Source: Candidatus Nitrosopumilus sp. (GTDB taxonomy: Archaea > Thermoproteota > Nitrososphaeria > Nitrososphaerales > Nitrosopumilaceae). From it: a stretch of DNA of 64,000 nt. Shown here in pieces: positions 51,685 to 62,286 of the stretch. The notes under the pieces were generated by a model. It searched no databases. It was not told the DNA's origin and saw nothing but the letters and a program-made list of their open reading frames with translations. The DNA lies in NCBI GenBank assembly GCA_029263475.1, contig JAJCXK010000056.1, positions 1-64,000 on the forward strand, read 5' to 3'. Made by a program: the position numbers and the translations under genes. The number at the start of each line of letters is the position of its first letter. The stretch's first letter is position 1.

Positions 51685-52287
51685 TCTACCAGTATATGTG
51701 AAATCAGATAATAAAAAGCAAGATTATCTCAAAGTACAGAAAATTTCATGGTATGATTGATGCATACTGCTCAAAATATTTGGCTATCACATTATTGTAA
51801 AACTAAAATCCAAAATTTTGTAACCTGTCCTGCTATGATGTCTAAACTCTTTTCCAATATGGGTGATTTCTTACATTTTTTGCACTAAAAATGGATCCGG
51901 AATATCAAATTTATCCAAACTTATACTGGATAGATTAATCATGTGTTAAAAAACCCTGCAAAGAAAGAACAAGTCAAATCCCTGAAACTATGATGCTTCA
52001 AATGTGTTAATGCTTTGTTAAATAATGACTGTGTCGTGTCTGAATCAGAAATTTAAAAACAACTCCTTGGGGATTGGATTATTGCGTTGAATTCTTGTAT
52101 GAGATTGTTCCAAACATCAGTAATTAGTGTTTATGACATTCAAGAATTATTCATACGAGTCATTGATATTTCTGATACTGGATATTGAAAGAAAGGAAAA
52201 CGCAAAAGATGATTTAATCAATATGGTGTATTTCGATATTTTCTTAATTCAAGAAATATAGTTCTGTGAAAATTTCTGAATGATAAC

Positions 52288-52611
52288 TCAAATACCTGTG
52301 TTTTCATCTTTGGAAAGATCGAGATAGACTTTGTCCCCTACAGAGAGATTCATTGCCTTGTATTCATGCATGTCAAGTTTTAATGATGTGCCTTCACTTC
52401 CGGGCATCATTCCACCCGCACCTGAAAGCATTTTGTTTAAATTCTTCACCATATCCCCCATCTTGGAAGGGTCCATCATCTTTGAAGGATCAAACTGGGA
52501 TTGAGGTTTGATTCCTTCTTGAAGATCTTTTGAAGATGTCAATGAGACTATCACGTAAGGTGCACCATCCTGCGATGCATCTATTCTCTTTACAATGAAT
52601 TCCTTGCGCAT
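52288..52611 (-). CDS. Conserved hypothetical protein
   Basis: ORF with DPSKMMDPSKMGDM repeat. Confidence 0.65.
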   Translation of the reverse strand: MRKEFIVKRIDASQDGAPYVIVSLTSSKDLQEGIKPQSQFDPSKMMDPSKMGDMVKNLNKMLSGAGGMMPGSEGTSLKLDMHEYKAMNLSVGDKVYLDLSKDENTGI

Positions 52612-52648
52612 GTATTGATCTTATAATCATGAGGTTATAACTAATTTT

Positions 52649-53233
52649 TCATCTATAGCGAGCTGCAAATGTATTTGATTCTTCACTTTGCAAGTCTTTG
52701 TTGTATTGTTTTGTGATCAGACTTCCATACATAGTCAAGTCCCTGCCGAGTGTTTCAATTCGTGAGATGATGTTTTTGTTGGTTATGTTACCTTGTTTGT
52801 CAAAGTCTTGGTCAGAGTTTACAGATACGCCATATGGCATACTCCATCCGTAACACTGTCTTACTGCTGTTCTCATCTGGTCCATTACAGTAAGGCCCTT
52901 TTCATGTGATGCACATATGTAGCCAAATGTCTTTCCTGCAAAATCAGACCAGAAAAAATCCAAAAAATTCTTCATTACTCCAGACATGGAACCATGATAA
53001 TCTGGAGATGCCAGCATAAATGCATCTGCCCATTTTACATATTCTGTAACTTTGTCAAGTTCCTGCGAATTGTTCTGTTCTGGATGATACATGGGTAACT
53101 GTAATTCTCGTAAGTTCAACATTCTTGATTCTGCGCCGTTTTTTTCTGCTTCCTCTAGCGCTAGTTTCAGAACTTGTGTGCTGTATGATGTTTCTCGCAT
53201 ACTGGATGCTACACCTAATATTTTTAGATTCAT
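52649..53233 (-). CDS. NADPH-dependent FMN reductase-like flavoprotein
   Basis: LGVASSMRETSYSTQVLKLALEEAE...LASPDYHGSMSGVMKNFLDFF. Confidence 0.93.
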   Translation of the reverse strand: MNLKILGVASSMRETSYSTQVLKLALEEAEKNGAESRMLNLRELQLPMYHPEQNNSQELDKVTEYVKWADAFMLASPDYHGSMSGVMKNFLDFFWSDFAGKTFGYICASHEKGLTVMDQMRTAVRQCYGWSMPYGVSVNSDQDFDKQGNITNKNIISRIETLGRDLTMYGSLITKQYNKDLQSEESNTFAARYR

Positions 53234-53460
53234 CTTACCTTGTGCATGATCAAACTGCCTCGGTTATATTTTTTCAGAGTTTCATATGGGTTTGTTAATT
53301 ACCCTCAAAACTATAATTACATACACGTCATACTGGGATACGGATAAGGAAAATAACAACGTGCTCACATGGAATCCGTTTTTTTTGAAAGAGGACACGT
53401 TTCAGAGAATTTAATCAAAAAAGTAATCCTATAGATTAGAGAGATCATCCGATATATTCA

Positions 53461-54030
53461 ATGGCTGAAGAATTCACAAAACTTCCAGATGGTCTGCCTC
53501 AACCAAATGATGATGGGGCGTCTGATCATCTTTTGGGAATGACAATTCCAAACATCATACTACCATCAACAAAATGTTCTGTACTGGATTTTTCAAAAAT
53601 TCATTTGAATTACAAGGTCCTGTATTTCTTTCCGATGATTGCCATTCCTGGTCAGAATGTACCTTCATCAGGATGGAATGACATTCCAGGTGCACGAGGA
53701 TGCACTCCTCAGAATGTTTCAATGAGTGAATACAATAGTGATTTGCAAAAATATGGTGCAATGTCTATCGGGATCTCCACTCAATCCATTAATGAATTGA
53801 CAAAAGTATCATTCCTTAGAAAGTTTTCACAGCCATTAGTTTCTGACAGTAATTTAGAATTTCAAGAAAAATTCAACATTCCCACATTCCAATTTGAAAA
53901 CAAAGAAATGTACAAGCGACTTACGCTAATTGTACTGGAATCCAGGATCGTCAAGGTTTTTTACCCTGTTTTCTCCCCTGACAGACATATTTTTGAGATT
54001 CTGGAATGGCTAGAAAAAAATTCAAAATGA
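53461..54030 (+). CDS. Peroxiredoxin-like protein
   Basis: LYFFPMIAIPGQNVPSSGWNDIPGARGCTPQN. Confidence 0.85.
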   Translation: MAEEFTKLPDGLPQPNDDGASDHLLGMTIPNIILPSTKCSVLDFSKIHLNYKVLYFFPMIAIPGQNVPSSGWNDIPGARGCTPQNVSMSEYNSDLQKYGAMSIGISTQSINELTKVSFLRKFSQPLVSDSNLEFQEKFNIPTFQFENKEMYKRLTLIVLESRIVKVFYPVFSPDRHIFEILEWLEKNSK

Positions 54031-54107
54031 GATAAAATCCATAAAATTGAGATGTATGTTCATTTGTTTTCATGTGGGGATTACACTAAAAAGATATCCT
54101 AACTGAT

Positions 54108-54776
54108 TTATCTTCGTTTTTTCTTTTCAATGATCTTCTTTTCTTGAATTTTTTTAACTGCATACAATGCGATAAAAAACATAATCAGAATTGGACCCAT
54201 ACTCCCGATGATTATGGATGTAAGCGCACCTGATTCGGATATGATCTCGCCTGTCTTCAACGATTGATGTGAAAACGCTTCATCATCAATTCGAATGAAC
54301 CGACCATTATCTTCCAGTAGGTTGGCTGTTGGATGGTGAATCGTAATGGAATCTGAAACTTCAAGTTCCTTTGAAGAGTAGGATGATGGTAACGTCCTGT
54401 CTTCATATGTTGCAGTTACCATGTCCCCAGCATATACGCGTAATCTTTGTCCTGCAGAAACATCCTCGGAGAAGTAAACAGGACTATCAAATATTCCTGA
54501 ATTTTTCTCTGTTTCGTACACTGAAATTATAATTCCTATGGGATCAGAATCGGACCAAACGCGAATCTTAAATTTGTCCATCTTATCTGTATTTTTATTC
54601 ATATCCTCATCCGTAACTTGTATTTTGTATGAGGGAATTTTAGAATTGATATGTAATCCAAACCATTCCGTTTGTCCTATTTTTTGCAAATCTATTTTTT
54701 CCGCAAAAGATTCGGGAATGAATGATATTCCCATGATTGTAATTATCCCAACAATAATCAAACATCTGAACTTCAT
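54108..54776 (-). CDS. Secreted C-terminally anchored hypothetical protein
   Basis: Signal peptide and C-terminal TM helix. Confidence 0.7.
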   Translation of the reverse strand: MKFRCLIIVGIITIMGISFIPESFAEKIDLQKIGQTEWFGLHINSKIPSYKIQVTDEDMNKNTDKMDKFKIRVWSDSDPIGIIISVYETEKNSGIFDSPVYFSEDVSAGQRLRVYAGDMVTATYEDRTLPSSYSSKELEVSDSITIHHPTANLLEDNGRFIRIDDEAFSHQSLKTGEIISESGALTSIIIGSMGPILIMFFIALYAVKKIQEKKIIEKKKRR

Positions 54777-54779
54777 GTT

Positions 54780-55562
54780 CTATTTCTCCAAAACTATCAC
54801 TATACCTGTCATCTATGGACCTGGATTTCCATGATATTCAAATGTCCCTGTGTTGTTGAATGTGACTGATGATGACTCTCCTGGTTTTAGAGGTCCTGTA
54901 GACCATTTATTATCATCACTGGAAAATGAATGATGTGTGTCGTCTTCGTTGATCCATTTGATCGTATTATTTTCTCCTAGTATGACCGTGACTACTTTTG
55001 GATCTAGACTTTCATGTCCTTCAATAACCGCGTCTTGTAAAATCAAAACAGTGGAAGTAATTTCGTCGTATTCTGCAGCCTGTTTTCCTCCGATTGCTTT
55101 TTTGTGAGTTTCAGGTATGATGCATTGACCATTTTGAATCAAAGTGTTCTTGCCATAACAAGTCAAACCTGTTTGTCCGTCTGTAATTCCTTCTACAGTA
55201 CCTGCCCATTCACTTATTCCCACATGCTCGGTTCCTGGTTCATACTGCTCTCGTTCTGCATTTGAAGAAAATTTCGGTGGCAATACCCAATAATCTTCAA
55301 TGCTCATGCAGTTGTAACCTCTATCAGGATGAGCCATCACCCCTCCGCAAGTATACGTGTCAGTCCACCCATACCACTCGTAGATATTTGTCTTAAACTG
55401 CATTCCAAAAAATGACATTCCAATCACATGACAGTGTATGCCCTTAATGTCCAAAGTATTACAAGAAAATACGGCAACATTTGGTGGAACAAATGGAATT
55501 GCAAAAACCATTAAAATAACAATTAGAATTTTATATTTAATTTTCATATTCAAATACACCAC
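54780..55562 (-). pseudogene. Secreted cupredoxin-like protein with in-frame TAG at 54813-54815
   Basis: ...GTFEYHGNPGP*MTGIVIVLEK*; stop falls at the usual PW(M) tryptophan. Confidence 0.78.
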
Positions 55563-55790
55563 TTATCTTAACTGTTGCATCTCTTATGCATACTTTTACT
55601 TCAACATGGTCAACATCAATTTTTCCAATGTATGTACAGGGTGGCATGACATCCTCGCTAAGATAAATCCTGGATATGTCGTTGCAAACTTGCATTAATT
55701 TAGATCCTTACAAGTTGAAGATTATCAACATAAACATTAGTGGTATGCATACAATCGATATTGGTCGTAAATGCATAGTGAATTTAATGG

Positions 55791-56360
55791 ATGGGTAATT
55801 TGAAAGTAAAATCTTTGCTTTTGATATCATCTATGACAATCTTGCTAATTGGCATATCTGATGAATCTTTTGCAGACAAGAGAATAAAATTACATTTGGA
55901 GCAGACAATCAGTACAAATGATCTTAAGTTTACTTTTTTGAATGTGAGTGATTCACGATGTCCCTCTGATATCACATGTGTCTGGGCAGGACATGTAACT
56001 GCCACGATTCGAATTGAGAATCAAACTCATACAAATATATCTAATTTAATTCCTGATGATTCACCTATCTTTTTTTCACCTTACAAAATTATCTTGCTTG
56101 ATGTGAGTCCGTATCCTACTAGTATGGAAACATCCGATGATCATATTGCAACACTTGCTGTGTACGGTTTGGATGGCAGGCCTCCATGTGAAAAGCACAT
56201 GACGGTCAAAGAAGGATTATGTGTCACAGAATCTCCAAGACCTCTTGATTTTAGAGAATCCGGAGGAGATGTGGGTTTGCTTTACTCCTATTCCAGTTTA
56301 GGTTTTGTGGGGATTGTAATTGGATTTTTTATGATTAAAAAATGGAGAAATAGAAAATGA
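55791..56360 (+). CDS. Secreted, C-terminally anchored hypothetical protein
   Basis: Signal; DSRCPSDITCVWAGHVTATIRIEN; C-terminal TM. Confidence 0.7.
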   Translation: MGNLKVKSLLLISSMTILLIGISDESFADKRIKLHLEQTISTNDLKFTFLNVSDSRCPSDITCVWAGHVTATIRIENQTHTNISNLIPDDSPIFFSPYKIILLDVSPYPTSMETSDDHIATLAVYGLDGRPPCEKHMTVKEGLCVTESPRPLDFRESGGDVGLLYSYSSLGFVGIVIGFFMIKKWRNRK

Positions 56361-57262
56361 GTAACAAATTACTACTGATTGGGATTATATCTGTGGCTAC
56401 AGTGTCACTTCCAGTATCATTTGAATCCCTGTACAATTATACAACTTTTGTTATGCCGATAAAAAATTCCAATCTGGGTGTACAAGCAGATCACTATGAC
56501 GTAATTCTCGTCTCATCTCCTAACGCGCTTTTTATCCATGACATAAAACTGGTCTCTTAGAATGCAATTGAAATTGAGTTTGGTGAAAATCTAGATAATC
56601 CAATCAACCCCAAATATCATGAACAAGTATCAAAATTTTCTTTTACTACAGTCATTAAAGAGGGACAAACATTTTTGGACAGATGCAGTACAGAACGTGT
56701 TCCAAACAAACCTGGAATTGGAATTTACAAGTATGTGGGATTGGCAATTGACAAAAGAGACAATGAGAAAGGACCTGTTTTCTTGTTTTATCATGCATCC
56801 TCCATTGTTCAAAGTGCTATGCCATGTAAATTCCCACAGGTGATTGAGAACTCTATTGATGTAATACAGTTAGATGCAAAACCCAATCCAAACTATCCCT
56901 TTATTGAAAACACATTATTTGAAGATGAGAAAGAACAAGTCGAAATAGGGGCAGAAAAATCAGGGGTAAATGAAAATTTGAGCTTGATAAATCCTGAAAA
57001 AGACATCCCCGCATTCTTTGCAGTTATGTTGATGGAACAAAACATTGAATGGGATGTGCTGCAAAGAGAATGGAATAATCCTGACTTTGAACTTGAATTG
57101 CCTGCCCGTATATGCTTCCAAATCTCAAACTCTTATGGAAAAGACGTGTATCTTTCTACAGTATTGTTAAATCCTTATGAATTATCAGATATGATTTTTC
57201 ATGATTCACTTCCTGAAGACTGTATGAAAGTATTACCAGTTACGCAATTTGGAAGAAAATAA
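56357..57262 (+). pseudogene. Secreted hypothetical protein interrupted by in-frame TAG at 56558-56560
   Basis: ORF 56357..56560 continues in frame (NAIEIEFGENLDNPINPKYHEQVSKFSFTTVIKEGQTFLDRCSTERV) into 56675..57262. Confidence 0.72.
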
Positions 57263-57431
57263 AGACTGAACTTTAATTTCTTGTCGTCACTACATCTATT
57301 CAATCATTGGGAATTTTTGATGCTTGTGTCGCATGCGATATACTACTTTTTGGATGATGCCTTGTTTCTGTTTCTGATTAGCTGAATCTAAGTTTAGCAT
57401 TGTTTAAATCCGTGATTTTTTTTGCAAAATC

Positions 57432-57686
57432 ATGGTAACATATTGCAGAAATTGTAAAACGGCATTTAATGCTAAAAATGCACTATTTTGTTCTACGAGT
57501 TGTTACAAGTTCTATACGGATGCATTAGAAAGAAATGTGATTGTATCTTTAAAAGACAATACTCAGAAAGTTAAAAGGTCAACCAATTTTTCAATTTTAA
57601 TGTATGATCAAATCCATTGCGGTCATGAATATTCAAAAAATGGTACAATGAGTTGTAAAAAATGTGGTCGTACAAATATCGCATGA
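57432..57686 (+). CDS. Small zinc-binding protein
   Basis: YCRNCKTAFNAKNALFCSTSCYKFY...CGHEYSKNGTMSCKKCGR. Confidence 0.7.
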   Translation: MVTYCRNCKTAFNAKNALFCSTSCYKFYTDALERNVIVSLKDNTQKVKRSTNFSILMYDQIHCGHEYSKNGTMSCKKCGRTNIA

Positions 57687-58223
57687 ATTAGATATAATGA
57701 GGATCACTAGACCTGAAAATTAATTGAATGTCCCTAAAATACCTGTAAAATGATCGTGTAATGAAAAGACTTCCAAAAAATTTCTTAAAAAGTAAATTCA
57801 TCCAAAAATCTTTTCTCAAATACCATTTTTGAATTAGAATGTGATGATCGAAATCAAAACGTGTGACTTTTCCTTGTCTATTCAACTCCAAAAGATGAAC
57901 AATCTTTTCAAGTAATTTTAAAAATGTGACGTTCCTGGTATTCTATCCATATTTCCACACACGTTATGCTGGGGATGTGGTTGGGCACTTGGGTTTTGCA
58001 CCCTGTGAAACGGTTCAAAATCATACCTACACGGAAATCTTGAAATATTTAAAAATAGGCATTTAATATTTTAGCATCTTCATCTATATGAAATATGGTT
58101 TGGTACGTATTTGAATAGTCTAAATTATATCCAAAATGAATAAAAATAATGAGAATCAGATTTGTGATGGAATTTTTTAATAAACATGGTTCTATCTGTT
58201 CTTGTTTGGATGGTAAGGATTAA

Positions 58224-60044
58224 TTGGCAGGCGTAGAAGTTACAGAATTCCTGGCACTACTTGCGCTATTACTTGGAGGTGGCATGATTGGAGCAGGAAT
58301 CATGAAGAAGATAAAATTCCCCACCATTATTGGGTTCATCATTATTGGTATGATTGCCGGACCGTACGGATTGGGAATTGTGGATGATGTTGAACTGATC
58401 AACCTGCTTGCAGAACTTGGAATAATAATATTGCTTTTTGTGGTGGGTTTGGAATTTAGCCTTCAAAAGCTCAGAAAGGCAGGAATCAAGCCAATCATTG
58501 TGGGCATGTCAGAACTGTCCATAATGTTTTTTTTGGCATATGTTGGAGCGTTCTCATTTGGTTGGTCTCACATAGAGGCCCTGTACCTTGCAGGAATATT
58601 GTCAATCAGCAGTACTGCCATATCGCTAAGGCTGATGCGTGATCTGAAATTGGTAAAGACAAAGGAATTCAACACAATAATCACTATCCTGATTGTCGAG
58701 GATCTTGCAGCTGTCTTACTGCTTGTGATATTGGGCAATGTCTCAGCAGGGGAGGGTATTGAGATTGCAGGCATAGGAATTCTGATACTTCAGAGTCTTA
58801 CCTTTTTTGTAGTTGCTCTGGCTGCAGGGATTAAGCTGATTCCAAAACTTTTGGAAAAGATTCAGGGGTTGGACATTCCAGAGGGGCCATTCATAACAGC
58901 ACTTGCGTTGGGATTTGGTTTGGCAGTACTTGCGCACTTTTTAGGTCAGAGCTCCGCAATTGGAGCATTCATTATGGGAATGATAATTGCATCATCAAAA
59001 CATTCGGAGGCGATAATTCAAAAAGTGCTGCCATTGCGTGACTTTTTTGGAGTAATGTTTTTTGTGTCAATTGGGATGCTGGTAAATATCACTGCAATTC
59101 CAGAGGTGGCTTTGATCTCAATTCCCATCATAATTTTGGCAATAATAGGAAAGTTTGTTGGGAATTTTTTTGGTGCTGCTATGTCAGGTCATGATATGGC
59201 CGGAGCATCAACGGTCGGTTCAGTAATGGTTCCAAGAGGGGAATTTTCATTTATCATTGCAAAGCAGGCAGTAGATAGTGGTGCAGTCCGAGATTCTTTG
59301 TATCCAGTTACGATGCTTGTAACATTGGCTACGATGCTTTGCATGCCATTGTTGCTAAAGATTCTTCCTACGCTGGCAGACAAAAGCAGTTCAATACCGC
59401 TAAAAATGATAAATCCAATATTCATAGTTGGAAAATTCTTCAACCAACTAATGCAGTCATCTGATGACAATGCTAGATTAAATAAAATGCTAAGAAATCA
59501 TGGTCCAAAGCTTTTCATAAACATGGTAACCGTAATTGCAATTCTTGCCATTATAGAGTATTTTGAGGGGGATATAGTCAACCTTATCTCGGGTACTGGC
59601 ATTCCGCTTTTGATAGAGGCTGAATCATTGTTAACAATTATCAGTATAATTCTAATTATTTATCCCATCGTTGCACTATTTGGAAAGATTGAGAGAGTTG
59701 TTACAGCCATATCTGACATTATATCTACAAAGCTTTTGCCTGGGGATACAAGTGAGATAGAACGCAAGCCGCTTCACAGACTAGTAAGAAACATCTTCTT
59801 TGTGGCTGCTGTATTGGTGATCGTTGCACTAGTTGAGCCGTATATTGTAGAAATATCTGGAATAGAATTCATATCTTTGATAATTTCAATAATCGGATTT
59901 GCAATAGCAATAATATTGATCGCTGACAGCGTATTTGTATTTCAGAAGATGTCTCACGGACATATCATGGAAATCCTTCTCAAGGAAGATGAGGCAAAGG
60001 AACATGATGAGAATGAACATGATGAGAATTCACATAAGAAATAA
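58224..60044 (+). CDS. CPA2-family cation/proton antiporter (Kef-type)
   Basis: GFIIIGMIAGPYGLGIV; LLFVVGLEFSLQKLRKAG; about 12+ TM helices; acidic/His-rich tail. Confidence 0.93.
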   Translation: MAGVEVTEFLALLALLLGGGMIGAGIMKKIKFPTIIGFIIIGMIAGPYGLGIVDDVELINLLAELGIIILLFVVGLEFSLQKLRKAGIKPIIVGMSELSIMFFLAYVGAFSFGWSHIEALYLAGILSISSTAISLRLMRDLKLVKTKEFNTIITILIVEDLAAVLLLVILGNVSAGEGIEIAGIGILILQSLTFFVVALAAGIKLIPKLLEKIQGLDIPEGPFITALALGFGLAVLAHFLGQSSAIGAFIMGMIIASSKHSEAIIQKVLPLRDFFGVMFFVSIGMLVNITAIPEVALISIPIIILAIIGKFVGNFFGAAMSGHDMAGASTVGSVMVPRGEFSFIIAKQAVDSGAVRDSLYPVTMLVTLATMLCMPLLLKILPTLADKSSSIPLKMINPIFIVGKFFNQLMQSSDDNARLNKMLRNHGPKLFINMVTVIAILAIIEYFEGDIVNLISGTGIPLLIEAESLLTIISIILIIYPIVALFGKIERVVTAISDIISTKLLPGDTSEIERKPLHRLVRNIFFVAAVLVIVALVEPYIVEISGIEFISLIISIIGFAIAIILIADSVFVFQKMSHGHIMEILLKEDEAKEHDENEHDENSHKK

Positions 60045-60122
60045 TTACCAAAAATAAAATCCCTTTGATCATTACATTAATCCAGTTACTGTATAAAGTA
60101 AAGTTAATAAATATGCAAGGGT

Positions 60123-60551
60123 ATGTACAATAACATGATACCGTTACAGCAACATTTAGATGAATTTGGTATGAAACACTGTCCTCTTGAGATCAGTCTA
60201 AGGATTATCGGAAAAAAATTTACAATACATATCATTAGAAACATGATTTTACTAAAGCAAACAAGATTCAACGAATTTCTAAATTCGATGGAAGGTATCA
60301 GTACAAAGACACTGTCAGTAAGACTTCGAGAAATGGAGGATGCAGGACTGATAACTCGCAATATCATTGAGAAAAGGCCGCTAAGGGTGGAATATCACCT
60401 AACAGAGAAGGGAGAAGCACTGGCTCCGGTCATGATACAGATGGCAAATTTTTCCATGCATTGGGAGTCAAAAAAAGTATTCAAGAATCAAGAGCCATCA
60501 ACCATCAAAGAGACATTTGGCACTGAAAGGCTGGCCAAAGTGTGGGATTAA
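60123..60551 (+). CDS. HxlR-family transcriptional regulator
   Basis: CPLEISLRIIGKKFTIHIIRNMILLKQTRFNEFLNSMEGISTKTLSVRLREMEDAGLI. Confidence 0.92.
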   Translation: MYNNMIPLQQHLDEFGMKHCPLEISLRIIGKKFTIHIIRNMILLKQTRFNEFLNSMEGISTKTLSVRLREMEDAGLITRNIIEKRPLRVEYHLTEKGEALAPVMIQMANFSMHWESKKVFKNQEPSTIKETFGTERLAKVWD

Positions 60552-60707
60552 AATAATCATAGATGTCCTTTTTTGAACGTTCAGTTGTGATTTTGTATTA
60601 ATCAAAGACATTAATTTAGATAACTAAATTTTACAAAAGAATTTTTTGTGTGTTACCTTTTGGTTACTTTACATCTTATGTACTTACTTTTATGAAGTAC
60701 ATGTATA

Positions 60708-62069
60708 ATGAAAAGTCAATCTAAACAACACAAAAAAGTAAGTTCAAGCCAAAAAATGAGCCAACCAAGTACAAAAAAACTCTCAATGTTCAAAGGAGTG
60801 TCTTCTGACATGCTGAGAACAATATGTCTGGAGGAAGGAGCTGATGATGCAGGCTTTGTAGAAATCGAGCGCAAGGAGCTGGGTTCCGTCAAGGAAGAGG
60901 CATTGGAATTATACTACAAAACAAAGACGATAATCTCATTTTGTGTCAGGACAAATCCTGAGAATATTCAGAGTCCGTCGAGATCATTAGCAAGTGAAGA
61001 GTTTCACAAAACCTATGCTGACCTATCAATCATTGCAAGAAAAATTGTAAAGCGCCTGAACAAAGTTGGGATAAGGGCAGTTGCCTGTCATCCCGTCTTT
61101 CCAATGGACATGAACCGTTGGGCTGGCAAAATCTGGGAGATAAGCCACAAACCCATTGCAGAGCAAGCTGGACTGGGGACAACTGGAATAAATCGGATGA
61201 TACTCCATCCAAAGTTTGGAACATTCATGCTGCTTGATTCCATACTGATTGACACGGATGTGGACAAGTATGACCGACCGTTAGACTATGATCCGTGCAT
61301 TGGATGCCAACTCTGCGTTGCATCATGTCCAGTTGGAGCACTTGATGTCAGAAAAGGCGTTGATTTCAACGCATGCATGACTCACAACTACAGGGACTTT
61401 ATGGGTGGATTTGAGGATTGGATCGAAAACATAGTAGATGCAAAAGATTCCAAGGAATTTAGAAAAAAGTCCAGTGATGGTGAAAACGTGTCAAAATGGC
61501 AGTCATTGTCATACGGACCTCAGTACAAGGCAGCCTATTGCATCTCTGTCTGTCCTGCAGGTGAGGATCTGGTTGGAGTGTACAAAAGTGACCGCAAAGG
61601 ATGGGTTGAAAATATTCTAAAGCCATTGTCAAACAAAAAAGAGCCAATCTATGTTGGAAATGGCACATACGCAGAAGAATATGCACGAAGAAATCCCAAC
61701 AAAGAAGTCAAAGTGATCCGTAACATCTTTCGTCCTAATTCCATCAACAGTTTTCTGACTGGCGTAAGGGTTGCCTTTGAGCAAAAACATGCCAGGGGAG
61801 TAAACATGACCGTACACTTTGAATCCCACGGTAAAGAGACTGCACAGGCCACCATAATAATTGCAGAATGTACAATTGATGTCAAAGAGGGACATGTGGG
61901 TACCACAGATCTTGGCATAATTGCTGATTCTGAAACCTGGCTCAAGATAGTAAACAAGGAAACGTCATCTTCTGATGACATGCATGCAATCACTTCTGGA
62001 AAGGTCAAAGTGCAAGGCGATCTCAAATTGTTGAAACAGTTTCAAGAATGTTTCATTGGTCAAGAATGA
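60708..62069 (+). CDS. 4Fe-4S protein, QueG/reductive-dehalogenase-like, with C-terminal SCP2-like domain
   Basis: CIGCQLCVASCPVGALDV; AAYCISVCPAGE; C-terminal MTVHFESHGKETAQATIIIAECTIDVKEG. Confidence 0.83.
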   Translation: MKSQSKQHKKVSSSQKMSQPSTKKLSMFKGVSSDMLRTICLEEGADDAGFVEIERKELGSVKEEALELYYKTKTIISFCVRTNPENIQSPSRSLASEEFHKTYADLSIIARKIVKRLNKVGIRAVACHPVFPMDMNRWAGKIWEISHKPIAEQAGLGTTGINRMILHPKFGTFMLLDSILIDTDVDKYDRPLDYDPCIGCQLCVASCPVGALDVRKGVDFNACMTHNYRDFMGGFEDWIENIVDAKDSKEFRKKSSDGENVSKWQSLSYGPQYKAAYCISVCPAGEDLVGVYKSDRKGWVENILKPLSNKKEPIYVGNGTYAEEYARRNPNKEVKVIRNIFRPNSINSFLTGVRVAFEQKHARGVNMTVHFESHGKETAQATIIIAECTIDVKEGHVGTTDLGIIADSETWLKIVNKETSSSDDMHAITSGKVKVQGDLKLLKQFQECFIGQE

Positions 62070-62091
62070 AAATTATTTGATAAAATTATAG

Positions 62092-62286
62092 TTAGAGAAT
62101 AATTGTCGTTTTCTTTCTAGGCTTTGTTCTGAGTATAACTTTACAGCAGGGACATCTTGTATTTTCAATGTTCATTAAAAGACTGCAGTAAGAACATCGC
62201 TTGTGTCCTAGCTTGTATTTTAGTCCATTTGGTACGGGTGTACTTTTGTATCTGGTGTATATTCCAATACATCTTCTGCCCGTTAT
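62092..62286 (-). CDS. Tiny Cys-rich protein, family member 4; no standard start codon (possible ATA start); not in ORF track
   Basis: (I)TGRRCIGIYTRYKSTPVPNGLKYKLGHKRCSYCSLLMNIENTRCPCCKVILRTKPRKKTTIIL. Confidence 0.6.
   Translation of the reverse strand: MTGRRCIGIYTRYKSTPVPNGLKYKLGHKRCSYCSLLMNIENTRCPCCKVILRTKPRKKTTIIL

Noticed and set aside
5694-57262. Stop-codon reassignment (e.g. pyrrolysine/selenocysteine) explaining the in-frame stops
   Set aside because: All three stop codons occur as lesions and all three are used as normal terminators in core genes; no consistent recoding element seen.
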